A stretch of 45,536 nt of DNA from Bacteroidales bacterium (lineage in GTDB: Bacteria; Bacteroidota; Bacteroidia; Bacteroidales; GCA-2748055), in the NCBI GenBank assembly GCA_029210725.1, contig JARGFM010000028.1:1-45536 (forward strand), given 5' to 3'. Position numbers and translations under genes: made by a program. Each line of letters opens with the position of its first letter. The first letter of the stretch is position 1. Under the pieces are notes generated by a model that worked only from the letters and a program-made list of their open reading frames with translations, ran no database searches and was not told where the DNA came from. Below are positions 1-8,398 of the stretch, piece after piece.

Positions 1-446
1 CCCTGGTTCCCCTCCCTGATCATACGAATTACATCGCTAACAATCTCCCTGTGATCAAAGGCCAGATCAGGCAGTTCGTTAAGTCCGAACCACCGGAGAC
101 CGGCGGCATCACTACCCGCTTTCGGATGACCCATCTTGCTGTTCCAGATCATAATAAATACCTGGGTGATGGTGCGCCCTCTGGGATCTCGCCCGGGTTT
201 GTCATAGGTGTCGAAACGGATCAGTTCACCGGCCCTGATACCGGTTTCCTCCATCAGCTCCCTGCGCGCAGCCTCCTTCAGTGTTTCTTCCATCTCCATA
301 AATCCCCCTGGCAGGGCCCACATTTGTCTGAAGGGCGGATCTTTGCGCTGAATAAGCAGGATTTCGGGCAGTTCTTCAAGCCTTAGAACGGCTATGTCGA
401 CAGTCAGAGAGGGTCTGGGATAATCGTATCTGTATGCTCCGGGCAT
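1..446 (-). CDS. NUDIX hydrolase (3' end outside window)
   Basis: The frame reads leftward from an ATG at 446 and runs off the window after about 148 codons. It holds a complete Nudix box at residues 48-70, with the fixed Gly48, Glu54, the REL-x-EE-x-G core (Arg62 to Gly69) and Ile70, which binds the divalent metal and cleaves nucleoside-diphosphate-linked substrates. The first residues include YPRPSLTVD, as in ADP-ribose pyrophosphatase or NrtR-like members, but the substrate cannot be read from sequence. An NrtR would carry a winged-helix after the Nudix domain, and that part is missing here. The start lies 21 nt after the stop of the NlpC/P60 gene on the same strand, so co-transcription is likely. 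The family is certain and the substrate unknown. Confidence 0.88.
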   Translation of the reverse strand, partial: MPGAYRYDYPRPSLTVDIAVLRLEELPEILLIQRKDPPFRQMWALPGGFMEMEETLKEAARRELMEETGIRAGELIRFDTYDKPGRDPRGRTITQVFIMIWNSKMGHPKAGSDAAGLRWFGLNELPDLAFDHREIVSDVIRMIREGNQ

Positions 447-467
447 TACTGTTCTAAGGTTTTTGCT

Positions 468-1244
468 TCAGATTCTTTTAATGACTCTGAGTTTATGGGT
501 ATATCTCTCTTTTATATGGCTGTATATGCCATGATGATCCAGAAGGTCGATGCTTACAGAATCTGAACAGTGAATAAGCCTGCCACCATCCAGTATCATT
601 CCAACATGGATAATCTCACCCTCCTCATCATCAAAGAAAGCCAGGTCCCCTTCCTCCACTTCGTAAATAAAGTTGATGGTGGTTCCCAGTTCTGCCTGCT
701 GCCGGCAGTGTCGCGGTAAATTCTTTCCCATCATCCTGCAAAGCATCTGCACCAGTCCCGGCCCGTCAAATCCGAAGCCCGACCTTCCCCCCGGAAGGGC
801 GGGAAGGGAAACGATTCGCCTTCCGATCCCCTCCGGACTGAATTCTTCCCCGGCCCTGATAAGGCCTTCCCCGCTCATCAGTTCGAAATCATGGCCATAC
901 CAGGAAAGTGTATTCCCGTTTTCCCTGTTCCAAACGGCTCCTGCAGGCAGGATCCGTTGTTGGCCCTGGGTCAGGTCAAGGATGGTCGTGGATGGCAGTG
1001 AAGCCAGCCTGACTGCTCTCAGTTGCCCCTTTTCCTCCTCATCAGGGGCCTCTCTGAGTTCAACCCCCTGTTCCGCAACCCAACCCTCTGTTCCGTCAAA
1101 TTCAGCTCTTATATGGAGCCACTTTGCGGCTTTCTCGCGGAGAGTGAACTCCTCACCGAACAGCAGCTGAGAAATCATCCTCGATCTGAGATCCGGCTCA
1201 GACATAATGGGTATATAGGCGTGAATGGTACTTCCTTTGATCAT
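468..1244 (-). CDS. NlpC/P60-like protein with SH3 domains, catalytic Cys missing
   Basis: I chose the ATG at 1244, giving 258 residues. The open frame continues to 1487 but would then overlap the divergent PgpH gene, and a -7-like box lies at 1288-1295. Residues 1-140 look like the paired SH3-type domains of the YkfC-like group of NlpC/P60 (C40) peptidases, which cut between D-Glu and a diamino acid in wall peptides. Residues 148-258 are the peptidase domain: GGRSGFGFD, then LVQML, LPRH and the two histidines His213 and His225, spaced as in Cys-His-His members. The expected D-C-S-G around residue 161 reads D-G-P-G, so the nucleophile is glycine. The usual YLWGG segment is also degraded to LPGG. 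There is no signal peptide in the chosen form. It is probably a binding or regulatory relative and not an active hydrolase. Confidence 0.85.
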   Translation of the reverse strand: MIKGSTIHAYIPIMSEPDLRSRMISQLLFGEEFTLREKAAKWLHIRAEFDGTEGWVAEQGVELREAPDEEEKGQLRAVRLASLPSTTILDLTQGQQRILPAGAVWNRENGNTLSWYGHDFELMSGEGLIRAGEEFSPEGIGRRIVSLPALPGGRSGFGFDGPGLVQMLCRMMGKNLPRHCRQQAELGTTINFIYEVEEGDLAFFDDEEGEIIHVGMILDGGRLIHCSDSVSIDLLDHHGIYSHIKERYTHKLRVIKRI

Positions 1245-1287
1245 GATGTGTTTTTTCTGTAGAGGATGCAGTTTACAAGCTTTTGAA

Positions 1288-1295
1288 CAAAAATA
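1288..1295 (-). promoter_or_regulatory. -7 promoter box for the NlpC/P60 gene
   Basis: On the minus strand this reads TATTTTTG, a match to the Bacteroidota TAnnTTTG box. Transcription would start near 1281, about 37 nt before the ATG at 1244, which supports that start over the one at 1487. I see no good TTTG about 20 nt upstream. Confidence 0.35.
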
Positions 1296-1340
1296 CAAGG
1301 GAGAGGTTAAAAGTTGGATAAGATATTTTAAATTCACTTC

Positions 1341-3413
1341 ATGAACTGGATCAAGAGTATAGTCAGATTCTGGAAAACCATTCAGATCGTCCTCATTTAC
1401 CTCCTCAGTATTGTCCTTGTCTATTTCATGTTTCCCCGGGAAGGTAAGTTCCGGTACGAGTATACCAAGAATAAGCCCTGGATGCATGAAAACCTGGTGG
1501 CCCCGTTCGATTTCCCCGTTTACAAATCAGATCAGGTCCTGCAAAGGGAAATGGACAGCCTTCAGGCAAATTCCTTTCTGTATTTCATACACGATTCACT
1601 TGTTGGCAGGCAAATGATAACTGCTTTTAAAAGTGACTACGAAAGCATTGCCAGGAATATGGGCCTGGAGGAGAAGATGAATCCGGGCTGGGCGCAGATG
1701 GCCCTGGTGATTGCCAATGTGCTGGAGGAGACCTATGTACTTGGAATTATTGAGCCTCATCCGGTCCTGGAGGGCCAGGTGGTGGAAGAGACCTCGGTGA
1801 TGGTGGTTAAAGACGGTCTGGCGGAGGAACATCGACTCACGGCCATGTTTACCGGGCGTACGGCCTATGAATACATAGCTTCAGAACTGGAAGCAGCCGG
1901 ATCCTCATCCCTGGCAGTTCTGAGCAGGATGAATCTGAACGACTATCTGGAGCCCAATATTATTTATGATCCGGAGATGACCCTGAAAGTGCATCAGGCT
2001 GCCCTGGATGAAATGACTCTGTCGCAGGGAATGGTGCAGTCGGGTCAGTTAATCATTGCCAGGGGTGAGCTGGTCACCCAGTCTGATTTTTTGATTATTG
2101 AATCCCTTCGTAAGGAGTACGAATCCAATCCGAATGTAGGAAAAAACTACCTGGTTGTTTATGGAGGCCAGTTCCTGTTGATCAGCCTGGTCTTTCTGGC
2201 TCTTTTCTGGTTTACCTATTACTTCAGAAAGGATTTTTCTGTCAGCATGAATCAAAGCCTCTTTACACTGGGCATGATTGTGATTATGGTGGGGCTGACC
2301 CGTGCGGCCGCCACCCATGAGGCCGTAAGTATCTATGTGGTTCCTTTTGTACTGGTGCCCATTTTCCTGAAGACCTTCTTTGATATCCGCTATGCCCTCT
2401 TTGTGCATATGATCACCCTGTTACTGGCAGGCTTCTGGGTCCCGAACAGCTACCAGTTTATACTGATGAATTTTATGGCGGGACTGGTAGGCCTGTTTAG
2501 TCTGCGTTCGTATTACAAACGTGGAATCCTCTTCTATACGGCCATTTTTGTAATGGCAGCCTATGCCTCCATCTATATTATTCTTTCGCTGCTGCAGGAG
2601 GGCGATTTCAGCCAGATCAACTGGATCGATGTCTTATGGATAGCCGGCAATGGTCTTCTGATCCTGACTGTATATCCGCTGGTGTTCCTTTTTGAGCGTG
2701 TTTTCGGCTTTCTCTCCGATGCCACTCTCTTTGAAATGTCCGATACAAATCAGCCTCTGCTGCGCGCTTTGGCTGAAAAAGCACCAGGAACTTTTCAGCA
2801 CAGCATGCAGGTGGCCAGTCTGTCCGAGGAAGCAGTTATGAAGGTCGGCGGGAATTCCCTGCTGGTGCGCACTGGTGCCCTTTATCACGATATAGGAAAA
2901 ATGGAAAATCCCCGCTACTTCATAGAAAATCAGCACGAAGGAGCCAATCCGCATAATGAAATGGATGAGCGTACCAGTGCCAGGGTGATCATTGCCCATG
3001 TGCACAAAGGAGTGGAGATTGCCAAAAAGCATGGATTGAATGAGAAGATCATCGCGTTTATCACCTCTCATCATGGAACAGGTACGGTGCAGTTTTTTTA
3101 CCGGACCTTCATAAATACCAACCCGGGTGAAGAAGTGGATATCAGCGAGTTTACCTATCCGGGGCCCAAACCTGCAAACAAGGAGCAGGCTATCCTGATG
3201 ATGGCCGATTCGGTGGAAGCCGCTTCCAGGACCCTGAAAACCTATACCCGGGAATCCATATCTGAGCTGGTCGAAAATATTATCCGCCGTCAGGAGGAGG
3301 AGCAACAGTTTGATGACGCGGATATCACCTTTGCAGATATTACTGCCATCAAAGAGATTTTCAAGAACAGGCTCTCCAACATCTATCACTCCAGGATAGA
3401 GTATCCGGAATAA
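1341..3413 (+). CDS. pgpH: PgpH-type 7TM-HD c-di-AMP phosphodiesterase
   Basis: This 690-residue membrane protein has the full PgpH layout: one N-terminal membrane segment (about 13-31), a large extracytoplasmic 7TMR-HDED domain (about 35-265), a bundle of seven membrane helices (about 272-460) and a cytoplasmic HD domain (about 480-660). Metal-binding residues are visible: His487, the His516-Asp517 pair in HDIGK, His in AHVHKG, the paired His in SHHGT and Asp in ADSVEAA. The family hydrolyses cyclic di-AMP to pApA. No diadenylate cyclase is present in the window, though a YbbR-domain protein of the type that partners CdaA in Firmicutes lies about 10 kb away. It is divergent from the NlpC/P60 gene and convergent with lolA. 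Length is normal for Bacteroidota. Confidence 0.93.
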   Translation: MNWIKSIVRFWKTIQIVLIYLLSIVLVYFMFPREGKFRYEYTKNKPWMHENLVAPFDFPVYKSDQVLQREMDSLQANSFLYFIHDSLVGRQMITAFKSDYESIARNMGLEEKMNPGWAQMALVIANVLEETYVLGIIEPHPVLEGQVVEETSVMVVKDGLAEEHRLTAMFTGRTAYEYIASELEAAGSSSLAVLSRMNLNDYLEPNIIYDPEMTLKVHQAALDEMTLSQGMVQSGQLIIARGELVTQSDFLIIESLRKEYESNPNVGKNYLVVYGGQFLLISLVFLALFWFTYYFRKDFSVSMNQSLFTLGMIVIMVGLTRAAATHEAVSIYVVPFVLVPIFLKTFFDIRYALFVHMITLLLAGFWVPNSYQFILMNFMAGLVGLFSLRSYYKRGILFYTAIFVMAAYASIYIILSLLQEGDFSQINWIDVLWIAGNGLLILTVYPLVFLFERVFGFLSDATLFEMSDTNQPLLRALAEKAPGTFQHSMQVASLSEEAVMKVGGNSLLVRTGALYHDIGKMENPRYFIENQHEGANPHNEMDERTSARVIIAHVHKGVEIAKKHGLNEKIIAFITSHHGTGTVQFFYRTFINTNPGEEVDISEFTYPGPKPANKEQAILMMADSVEAASRTLKTYTRESISELVENIIRRQEEEQQFDDADITFADITAIKEIFKNRLSNIYHSRIEYPE

Positions 3414-3418
3414 TACGC

Positions 3419-3432
3419 CTGCCTGTTGGCAG
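3419..3432 (+). terminator. Weak hairpin between pgpH and lolA
   Basis: A 5-bp stem CTGCC/GGCAG with a TGTT loop is followed by TGTTTCT, between two convergent stops. It could end transcription from pgpH, but the stem is short and the T tract poor. Confidence 0.35.
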
Positions 3433-3437
3433 TGTTT

Positions 3438-4100
3438 CTACTCGACCAGTTCGATAATTTCAGTATTGGGATAAGCGGAAGGGGCAAAGTTAAAGGTACT
3501 ATCCTCAATGGTCCTGTCAATTCTTATCCCGGAGAGGATCATGGTGTAGAGAATGCCTTCCTTGTGTTTTAGCTGGATCACTTCCAGTTTCAGGGAATCC
3601 GGATGAATAAACATCTTTAACATGGAGTAGGGCCCCGACCGCTCCTTTGGATAGAGCTGTATTTCGACCAGCTCCCTGCCCTGCTGGGGGGTAACTCCCA
3701 TGTACATATAGTTAAAGTCCTGTTCATAGGATTTGATGATTCTGATGGGCACTGCCTGGAGATAGCCCGGCTGGCCGGGATCCGGCACACTCACATAGAC
3801 TTCTTCGTTGTCTGTGTTCTGGGAGAAGAGTTTATCACCGTTGTAATAAACAATATACTCATCAACGATGATCTTGTATTTCAGTCCTTTCATCCAGATC
3901 GTTCCTTCGCCCTCAGCAGAGGTCTCCTGCATCAGATCTTCCCGGATATAGTCCATCTTGAGCTCATAGCCAGTATTCAGATCGAACTGTCGGGATACAG
4001 CCTGCAGGTATTTGTCGGCCCTGCCGTCCTGCTGGCTGTAAATGGCTGAACCTATACCCGGGAGCAGTGCAAGAAGTATCAAATATCGGATTTGAATCAT
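3438..4100 (-). CDS. lolA: LolA-like outer-membrane lipoprotein carrier
   Basis: A 220-residue protein with a signal peptide (hydrophobic residues 6-20, cut near Ala19 or Ser22). The remainder is a run of beta strands typical of the LolA/LolB fold: an early EGTIWMKG strand, then YKIIVDEYIVYYNGDKLFSQ, and a C-terminal NFAP segment as seen in Bacteroidota LolA proteins. LolA carries lipoproteins through the periplasm from the inner to the outer membrane. The gene starts 14 nt after ftsK and is surely in the same transcript. Sequence divergence is normal for the family, so the assignment rests on fold-level similarity and on the recurring ftsK-lolA neighbourhood. Confidence 0.85.
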   Translation of the reverse strand: MIQIRYLILLALLPGIGSAIYSQQDGRADKYLQAVSRQFDLNTGYELKMDYIREDLMQETSAEGEGTIWMKGLKYKIIVDEYIVYYNGDKLFSQNTDNEEVYVSVPDPGQPGYLQAVPIRIIKSYEQDFNYMYMGVTPQQGRELVEIQLYPKERSGPYSMLKMFIHPDSLKLEVIQLKHKEGILYTMILSGIRIDRTIEDSTFNFAPSAYPNTEIIELVE

Positions 4101-4114
4101 AAGGGGATCTCCTT

Positions 4115-6442
4115 TCAGGATAAGCTCTTCAAAATCTGTTCCAAACTGAATTCATCTTTTATCAGGACCTGCCTGGCCTTGCTTCCTTCAAAGGGGCCCA
4201 GGATGCCGGCTACCTCCAGTTGATCGACGATCCGGCCTGCCCTGTTATAACCCAGGGAGAGCTTTCTCTGGATCAGTGAGGTGGAACCCTGCTGGTTTTG
4301 AACCACCAGCCTGGCAGCCTCTTCAAATTTGTCATCTCTTTTATCCAGGTCCACTTCGGGAGCGCTGCCGCCCTCTTCATCCACAGGCTTAAGCATCAGG
4401 GCTGTGGGATAGCCCTTTTGTTGCCCGATAAAATCAGTTACATCTTCAATCTCGGGACCATCCACAAAGGCACATTGCAGACGGATGGGTTCACTCCCGC
4501 TGAGGAACAACATATCCCCCCTCCCGATCAGCTGATCGGCACCCGGACCGTCTAGGATGGTCCGGGAATCGATCCCCGAGGCAACCCGGAAAGCGATACG
4601 GGCCGGGAAATTTGCCTTAATTACCCCGGTTATAATATTGGTTGTGGGTCGCTGGGTGGCAATAATCAGGTGAATGCCGATGGCCCTGGCCAGCTGGGCC
4701 AGCCTGCTGATCGGATGCTCTATCTCCCTGCCTGCCGTCATGATCAGGTCTGCAAATTCATCGATAATGACCACAATAAAGGGCAGGTAACGATGCCCCT
4801 TGTTGGGGTTCAGTTTCCGGTTGATAAATTTGCTGTTATACTCTTTGATATTTCTGACCTGGGCCGTCTTCAGCAGGTTGTACCGGTCGTCCATCTCCCC
4901 GCAAAGGCTGTTCAGGGTATGTATCACCTGTTGCGTGTCGGTGATAATCGCTTCTTCAGATTCGGGGAGCATGGCCAGGTAATGGCGCTCGATCTTGCTG
5001 TAGAGAGAAAGCTCCACTTTCTTGGGATCGATCATGACAAACTTCAGCTGGGCCGGATGTTTCTTAAAGAGGAGAGAAGCGATGATAGCATTTAATCCCA
5101 CAGATTTTCCCTGACCGGTTGCACCGGCAACCAGGAGGTGGGGCATTTTGGCCAGATCAAATACAAAGGTCTCGTTGGAGATGGTTTTTCCCAGAGCAAT
5201 GGCCAGATCCATCTCGGCATCCTGGAATTTCCTGGAGGATAGGATCGACTTCATGGAGACGATTCGGGGGTTCTGGTTCGGAACCTCTATGCCAATGGTC
5301 CCTTTGCCGGGGATGGGAGCAATGATCCTGATCCCCAGTGCAGAAAGACTTAAAGCAATGTCGTCCTCCAGGTTTTTTATCTTGGATATCCGGATTCCCG
5401 GAGCCGGAACGATTTCATAAAGGGTTACCGTGGGTCCGATGGTGGCCTTTATCTTATCGATCTTGATATTGTAATTGCCGAGGGTCTCCACAATGCGATT
5501 CTTGTTGGATAACAGCTCTTCGTTGGTAACCGTTGTATCCCCCTGATCGTAATCCTTCATCAGGCTCAGAGGCGGATACCTGAATTTGGGCAGATCCAGG
5601 GTAGGATCATACTCTCCCAGGGCCCCTTCACCGGGATTGTAATCATCCGGGTTGGGGCCTGAAAAATCCTCGATGGTCATCTCCACATCCTCCTTTCCGG
5701 AAGGTTCCTGATCTGTTTCAGTCAGGGTTTCTTCTTCCTGTATTTCTCTTCCGGCGGTGAGCTCTTCCCCGCTCAATTCAGTTACCTCCGGTTCAGCGCT
5801 GAACTCTGAATCTTCAGGAGTTTCTCCCGGAGGGACCAGGGGATAAGAGCGCATCCTGATCCAGTCCAGGAAGGAGGTGGAAAAAAGAATCATGGCCGTA
5901 TAGCAAATAATCAGCAGGAAGACAGTACCCACAGTGCCGATGCTGGCCATGAGCCACCTGCTCAGGAAATAACCGTGCTGACCTCCGGGACCACTGCCCA
6001 GGGCGCCACCGGCATCTCCAAACAGCAGACCCAGGGTAAGCGAAAGTAAGATTATCAGGATAAGGCTGTTCCTGACTGCCTTCCCTGCCTGTACCAGCCG
6101 TATCCGGTAAAGGGCCAGGGACCAGAAAACCAGGATGGCAGGAAATAAGAAACTGGCAATTCCAAACCATTTATTAATGAGCAGGTTTGAAAGCCAAGCT
6201 CCCAGTTTTCCACCTGAATTTTCAACTTTGACCTCGGGTCCGGAGAATACTTTTTCCCATTCAAAATCCTGGTCTGTTTTCCAGTTGATCAGGTAAGAGA
6301 TAAGTGCAAGGACCATAAACAGTGCGACCAGCAGGAACAGGATTCCCATGGCATATCGAAAGCGGTCGTCTTTAAAAAAGGCCACCAACGAACGCAGGAA
6401 ACTGATTACTGGTTTTTTTCTCTTCTTCTTTTTTCTGGCCAT
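4115..6442 (-). CDS. ftsK: FtsK/SpoIIIE DNA translocase
   Basis: This 775-residue protein begins with a lysine and arginine-rich tail, then four membrane helices (about 30-52, 92-112, 124-142, 165-188), an acidic linker (about 205-290) and the motor. The alpha domain spans about 310-400. The RecA-like beta domain holds Walker A GATGQGKS at 440-447 and Walker B IVVIIDEFADL with Asp561. The C-terminal winged-helix gamma domain (about 705-770, SLIQRKLSLGYNRAGRIVDQ) would read polarity signals on the chromosome. FtsK pumps DNA at the septum and activates XerCD resolution of dimers. The linker is short relative to E. coli, as usual in this phylum. It is followed 14 nt later by lolA. Confidence 0.97.
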   Translation of the reverse strand: MARKKKKRKKPVISFLRSLVAFFKDDRFRYAMGILFLLVALFMVLALISYLINWKTDQDFEWEKVFSGPEVKVENSGGKLGAWLSNLLINKWFGIASFLFPAILVFWSLALYRIRLVQAGKAVRNSLILIILLSLTLGLLFGDAGGALGSGPGGQHGYFLSRWLMASIGTVGTVFLLIICYTAMILFSTSFLDWIRMRSYPLVPPGETPEDSEFSAEPEVTELSGEELTAGREIQEEETLTETDQEPSGKEDVEMTIEDFSGPNPDDYNPGEGALGEYDPTLDLPKFRYPPLSLMKDYDQGDTTVTNEELLSNKNRIVETLGNYNIKIDKIKATIGPTVTLYEIVPAPGIRISKIKNLEDDIALSLSALGIRIIAPIPGKGTIGIEVPNQNPRIVSMKSILSSRKFQDAEMDLAIALGKTISNETFVFDLAKMPHLLVAGATGQGKSVGLNAIIASLLFKKHPAQLKFVMIDPKKVELSLYSKIERHYLAMLPESEEAIITDTQQVIHTLNSLCGEMDDRYNLLKTAQVRNIKEYNSKFINRKLNPNKGHRYLPFIVVIIDEFADLIMTAGREIEHPISRLAQLARAIGIHLIIATQRPTTNIITGVIKANFPARIAFRVASGIDSRTILDGPGADQLIGRGDMLFLSGSEPIRLQCAFVDGPEIEDVTDFIGQQKGYPTALMLKPVDEEGGSAPEVDLDKRDDKFEEAARLVVQNQQGSTSLIQRKLSLGYNRAGRIVDQLEVAGILGPFEGSKARQVLIKDEFSLEQILKSLS

Positions 6443-6514
6443 TCTCCCCCGTTTGGTAAATATGATTAACGCTGATTACAACTTACTAAAGTACTAATAA
6501 CGCAAGCGTACGGG

Positions 6515-7201
6515 CTATTCTTTTGTAAACAGCCTGTTAATAATTTCCTCCATGAAAGTACGGCTTACCGCTTCGTATTCATCAGGGATCGTAAAGCTGT
6601 CAGAATCAATTAAACGGACTTCATATTTCTCACTGGTCAGGTGCATTTTCAGGTAACTGAGCTGAATCCTGAAATCTGAAAGTGGGTAATCAATAAAACC
6701 ATAAGGGGTGCTGAGATTGGGTTGTCGCACTTTGAAATCGCTGGTATAGTAGATATTGAATTTCTCCACCCCGGTATCCACCTCCATCTGCTCCGAACTA
6801 AGCCCTCCGATGACCGTTTGCTTGCCCGTGCTCCGGTAGGAGATCCGGGGAGGCGCCACAATTCCGGCCGGAAGTTCCCTCTTTTCGCCCCTGTAATAGA
6901 CCTTTTTCCCAAACAGGTTCAAGAGAGTGGTGACCCTCTTTCGTTTCTGGTCGGCAATCTGAATCAGCGAAAAATGGTTGAAAAAACCCTCGATTTTCGT
7001 GAGCACATAGGAATCGGTATACCACGAACCCATCCTGGCTGGTAAGATGCGGGTAGGCACATCTCCTGCCATTGGTTCCAGATAAATGATGCGGTACTGA
7101 ATATAATGTGCTTCCACGGTTTCAGGCAGGGTGCTGTTGCGGCAGCTGTAAGATAGTGGTATAGTCAGAATCAGAAGGGTGAACAGAAGTTTTCGCGACA
7201 C
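6515..7201 (-). CDS. Lipoprotein of unknown function
   Basis: A 228-residue protein with a lipoprotein signal: a basic start, a hydrophobic stretch and a lipobox LSYSC with Cys20. I do not recognise the mature part with certainty. It is rich in predicted beta strands (VTTLLNLFGKKVYYRG, KQTVIGGLSSEQMEVDTGVEKFNIYYTSDF) and recalls periplasmic GLPGLI or DUF4412-type proteins, where a measured value is converted and compared with a target, but the match is loose. It lies 72 nt upstream of ftsK on the same strand and has its own well-formed promoter, so it may be transcribed alone or into ftsK. Confidence 0.75.
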   Translation of the reverse strand: MSRKLLFTLLILTIPLSYSCRNSTLPETVEAHYIQYRIIYLEPMAGDVPTRILPARMGSWYTDSYVLTKIEGFFNHFSLIQIADQKRKRVTTLLNLFGKKVYYRGEKRELPAGIVAPPRISYRSTGKQTVIGGLSSEQMEVDTGVEKFNIYYTSDFKVRQPNLSTPYGFIDYPLSDFRIQLSYLKMHLTSEKYEVRLIDSDSFTIPDEYEAVSRTFMEEIINRLFTKE

Positions 7202-7223
7202 GCTGAATGGAATAAATTTTCAC

Positions 7224-7255
7224 CAAACCTACATATAGTTTTTTATGATTACAAA
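7224..7255 (-). promoter_or_regulatory. Bacteroidota-type promoter for the 7201 lipoprotein
   Basis: The minus strand has TTTG (7255-7252), a 20-nt spacer and TAGGTTTG (7231-7224), an exact fit to the -33/-7 consensus. Transcription would start near 7217, about 16 nt before the ATG. Confidence 0.65.
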
Positions 7256-7271
7256 ACCAGTCGGCACAAAC

Positions 7272-7388
7272 ATGAAAGCCTGTGGATGCAAACCTGAAAA
7301 AAAATCAGGACCTGATATGTTTAAGAAACTATTTTTCCTGGAAGATGAAGGTTGGGGATTGCTTAGCTTTGTTTTTCTACTAATCTAA
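7272..7388 (+). CDS. Possible 38-residue small protein
   Basis: An ATG frame of 38 codons ends 6 nt before the carbamate kinase ATG. Its product would start with a Cys-x-Cys (Cys4, Cys6), have a lysine-rich middle and end in a hydrophobic tail (residues 28-38, WGLLSFVFLLI). The near-abutting stop would suit a leader or coupled small ORF, but a TAnnTTTG box lies inside it and there is no homology I can name. It may be chance. Confidence 0.2.
   Translation: MKACGCKPEKKSGPDMFKKLFFLEDEGWGLLSFVFLLI
7364..7371 (+). promoter_or_regulatory. -7 promoter box for carbamate kinase
   Basis: TAGCTTTG fits TAnnTTTG. Transcription would begin near 7378, 17 nt before the ATG at 7395. No convincing -33 TTTG is present. 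Confidence 0.35.
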
Positions 7389-7394
7389 TCTCTT

Positions 7395-8351
7395 ATGAAC
7401 AGGCTAGCAGTTGTTGCACTCGGGGGTAATGCGCTTCTTCGCGACAATCAGTTGGGTGCTATTGATGAACAGGAACAGAATACCACCGATACCCTGGAGA
7501 ATCTCCTCTTTTTGATCCGGGAGGGATATGACCTGGTCATTACCCATGGAAACGGTCCCCAGGTGGGGAACATACTGATGAGAAACGATGCCGGAGAGGA
7601 GAACTATGGTATTCCGCAGATGCCGCTGGATATCTGTGTGGCTGATTCTCAGGGAGGTATCGGGTATATGATCGAACGGATGCTCAGGAATATCCTGCAT
7701 AAGAACGGGATCAACAGGGAGGTGGTCACCCTGGTAACCATGGTCCTGGTGGAGGAGAACGACCCCTCCTTCCTCATACCATCCAAACGTGTGGGTAAAA
7801 CCTACAGTAAGGAGGAAGCCGATAAAATTGCGGCGGAAAAGTCCTGGGTTTTTAAGGAAGAAAATAAACGTGAGGGAGGTTATCGAAGGGTGGTGCCTTC
7901 TCCTGATCCTGTGGGGATTATCAATGAAAAGGTGATTGAAAAACTGGCCCGCCAGGGATCCATTGTTGTGGCCACCGGGGGAGGGGGCGTTCCTGTTTAC
8001 CGGGATGAAGAAGGGCGGCTGCGCCCATCCGAGGCGGTTATTGATAAGGATCTGGCATCTGCCCTTCTGGGGGCCAGGATAGGAGCCAATGAGTTTTATA
8101 TCCTTACGGATGTGCCTTTTGTCTATATCAACTACGGGACACCCCAACAAGAGGTGAAGGAGTTCCTGGATCACAGGGATACCCTGTCTTATCTGGAGCA
8201 GGGGATGTTTGGTGAGGGTGATATGGCTCCAAAAATAAGAGCCTGCCTTGAGTTTATTGAAAAGGGGGGAGATAAGAGTGTGATTACAGAAGCTTTCAAG
8301 CTGGAGGACCAGAATTTCGGGACAAAAATCACCATGAACTACGACAAATAA
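7395..8351 (+). CDS. arcC: Carbamate kinase
   Basis: A 318-residue amino-acid-kinase-fold protein with the usual N-terminal GGNALL, a THGNGPQVG substrate loop, a GGGGVPV loop near residue 197 and VIDKD and TDV segments at the nucleotide site. It reversibly transfers phosphate between carbamoyl phosphate and ADP, in the catabolic direction giving ATP, CO2 and ammonia. The next gene, 47 nt downstream, is an ornithine carbamoyltransferase, so the pair can turn citrulline plus phosphate into ornithine and ATP. No arginine deiminase gene is in the window. Length is standard. Confidence 0.96.
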   Translation: MNRLAVVALGGNALLRDNQLGAIDEQEQNTTDTLENLLFLIREGYDLVITHGNGPQVGNILMRNDAGEENYGIPQMPLDICVADSQGGIGYMIERMLRNILHKNGINREVVTLVTMVLVEENDPSFLIPSKRVGKTYSKEEADKIAAEKSWVFKEENKREGGYRRVVPSPDPVGIINEKVIEKLARQGSIVVATGGGGVPVYRDEEGRLRPSEAVIDKDLASALLGARIGANEFYILTDVPFVYINYGTPQQEVKEFLDHRDTLSYLEQGMFGEGDMAPKIRACLEFIEKGGDKSVITEAFKLEDQNFGTKITMNYDK

Positions 8352-8398
8352 CAATTTCTATTAATTTTATCCCTTCAATTAAAGCAAACTTACTTATT

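Noticed and set aside
1245-1487. N-terminal extension of the NlpC/P60 frame
   Set aside because: It overlaps the start of the divergent PgpH gene and has no signal peptide or domain; the ATG at 1244 gives a usual start.
7404-8354. Long open frame antisense to carbamate kinase (316 codons)
   Set aside because: It lies opposite a clear kinase with all motifs, and its protein has no recognisable domain. It is a shadow of the arcC codon pattern.
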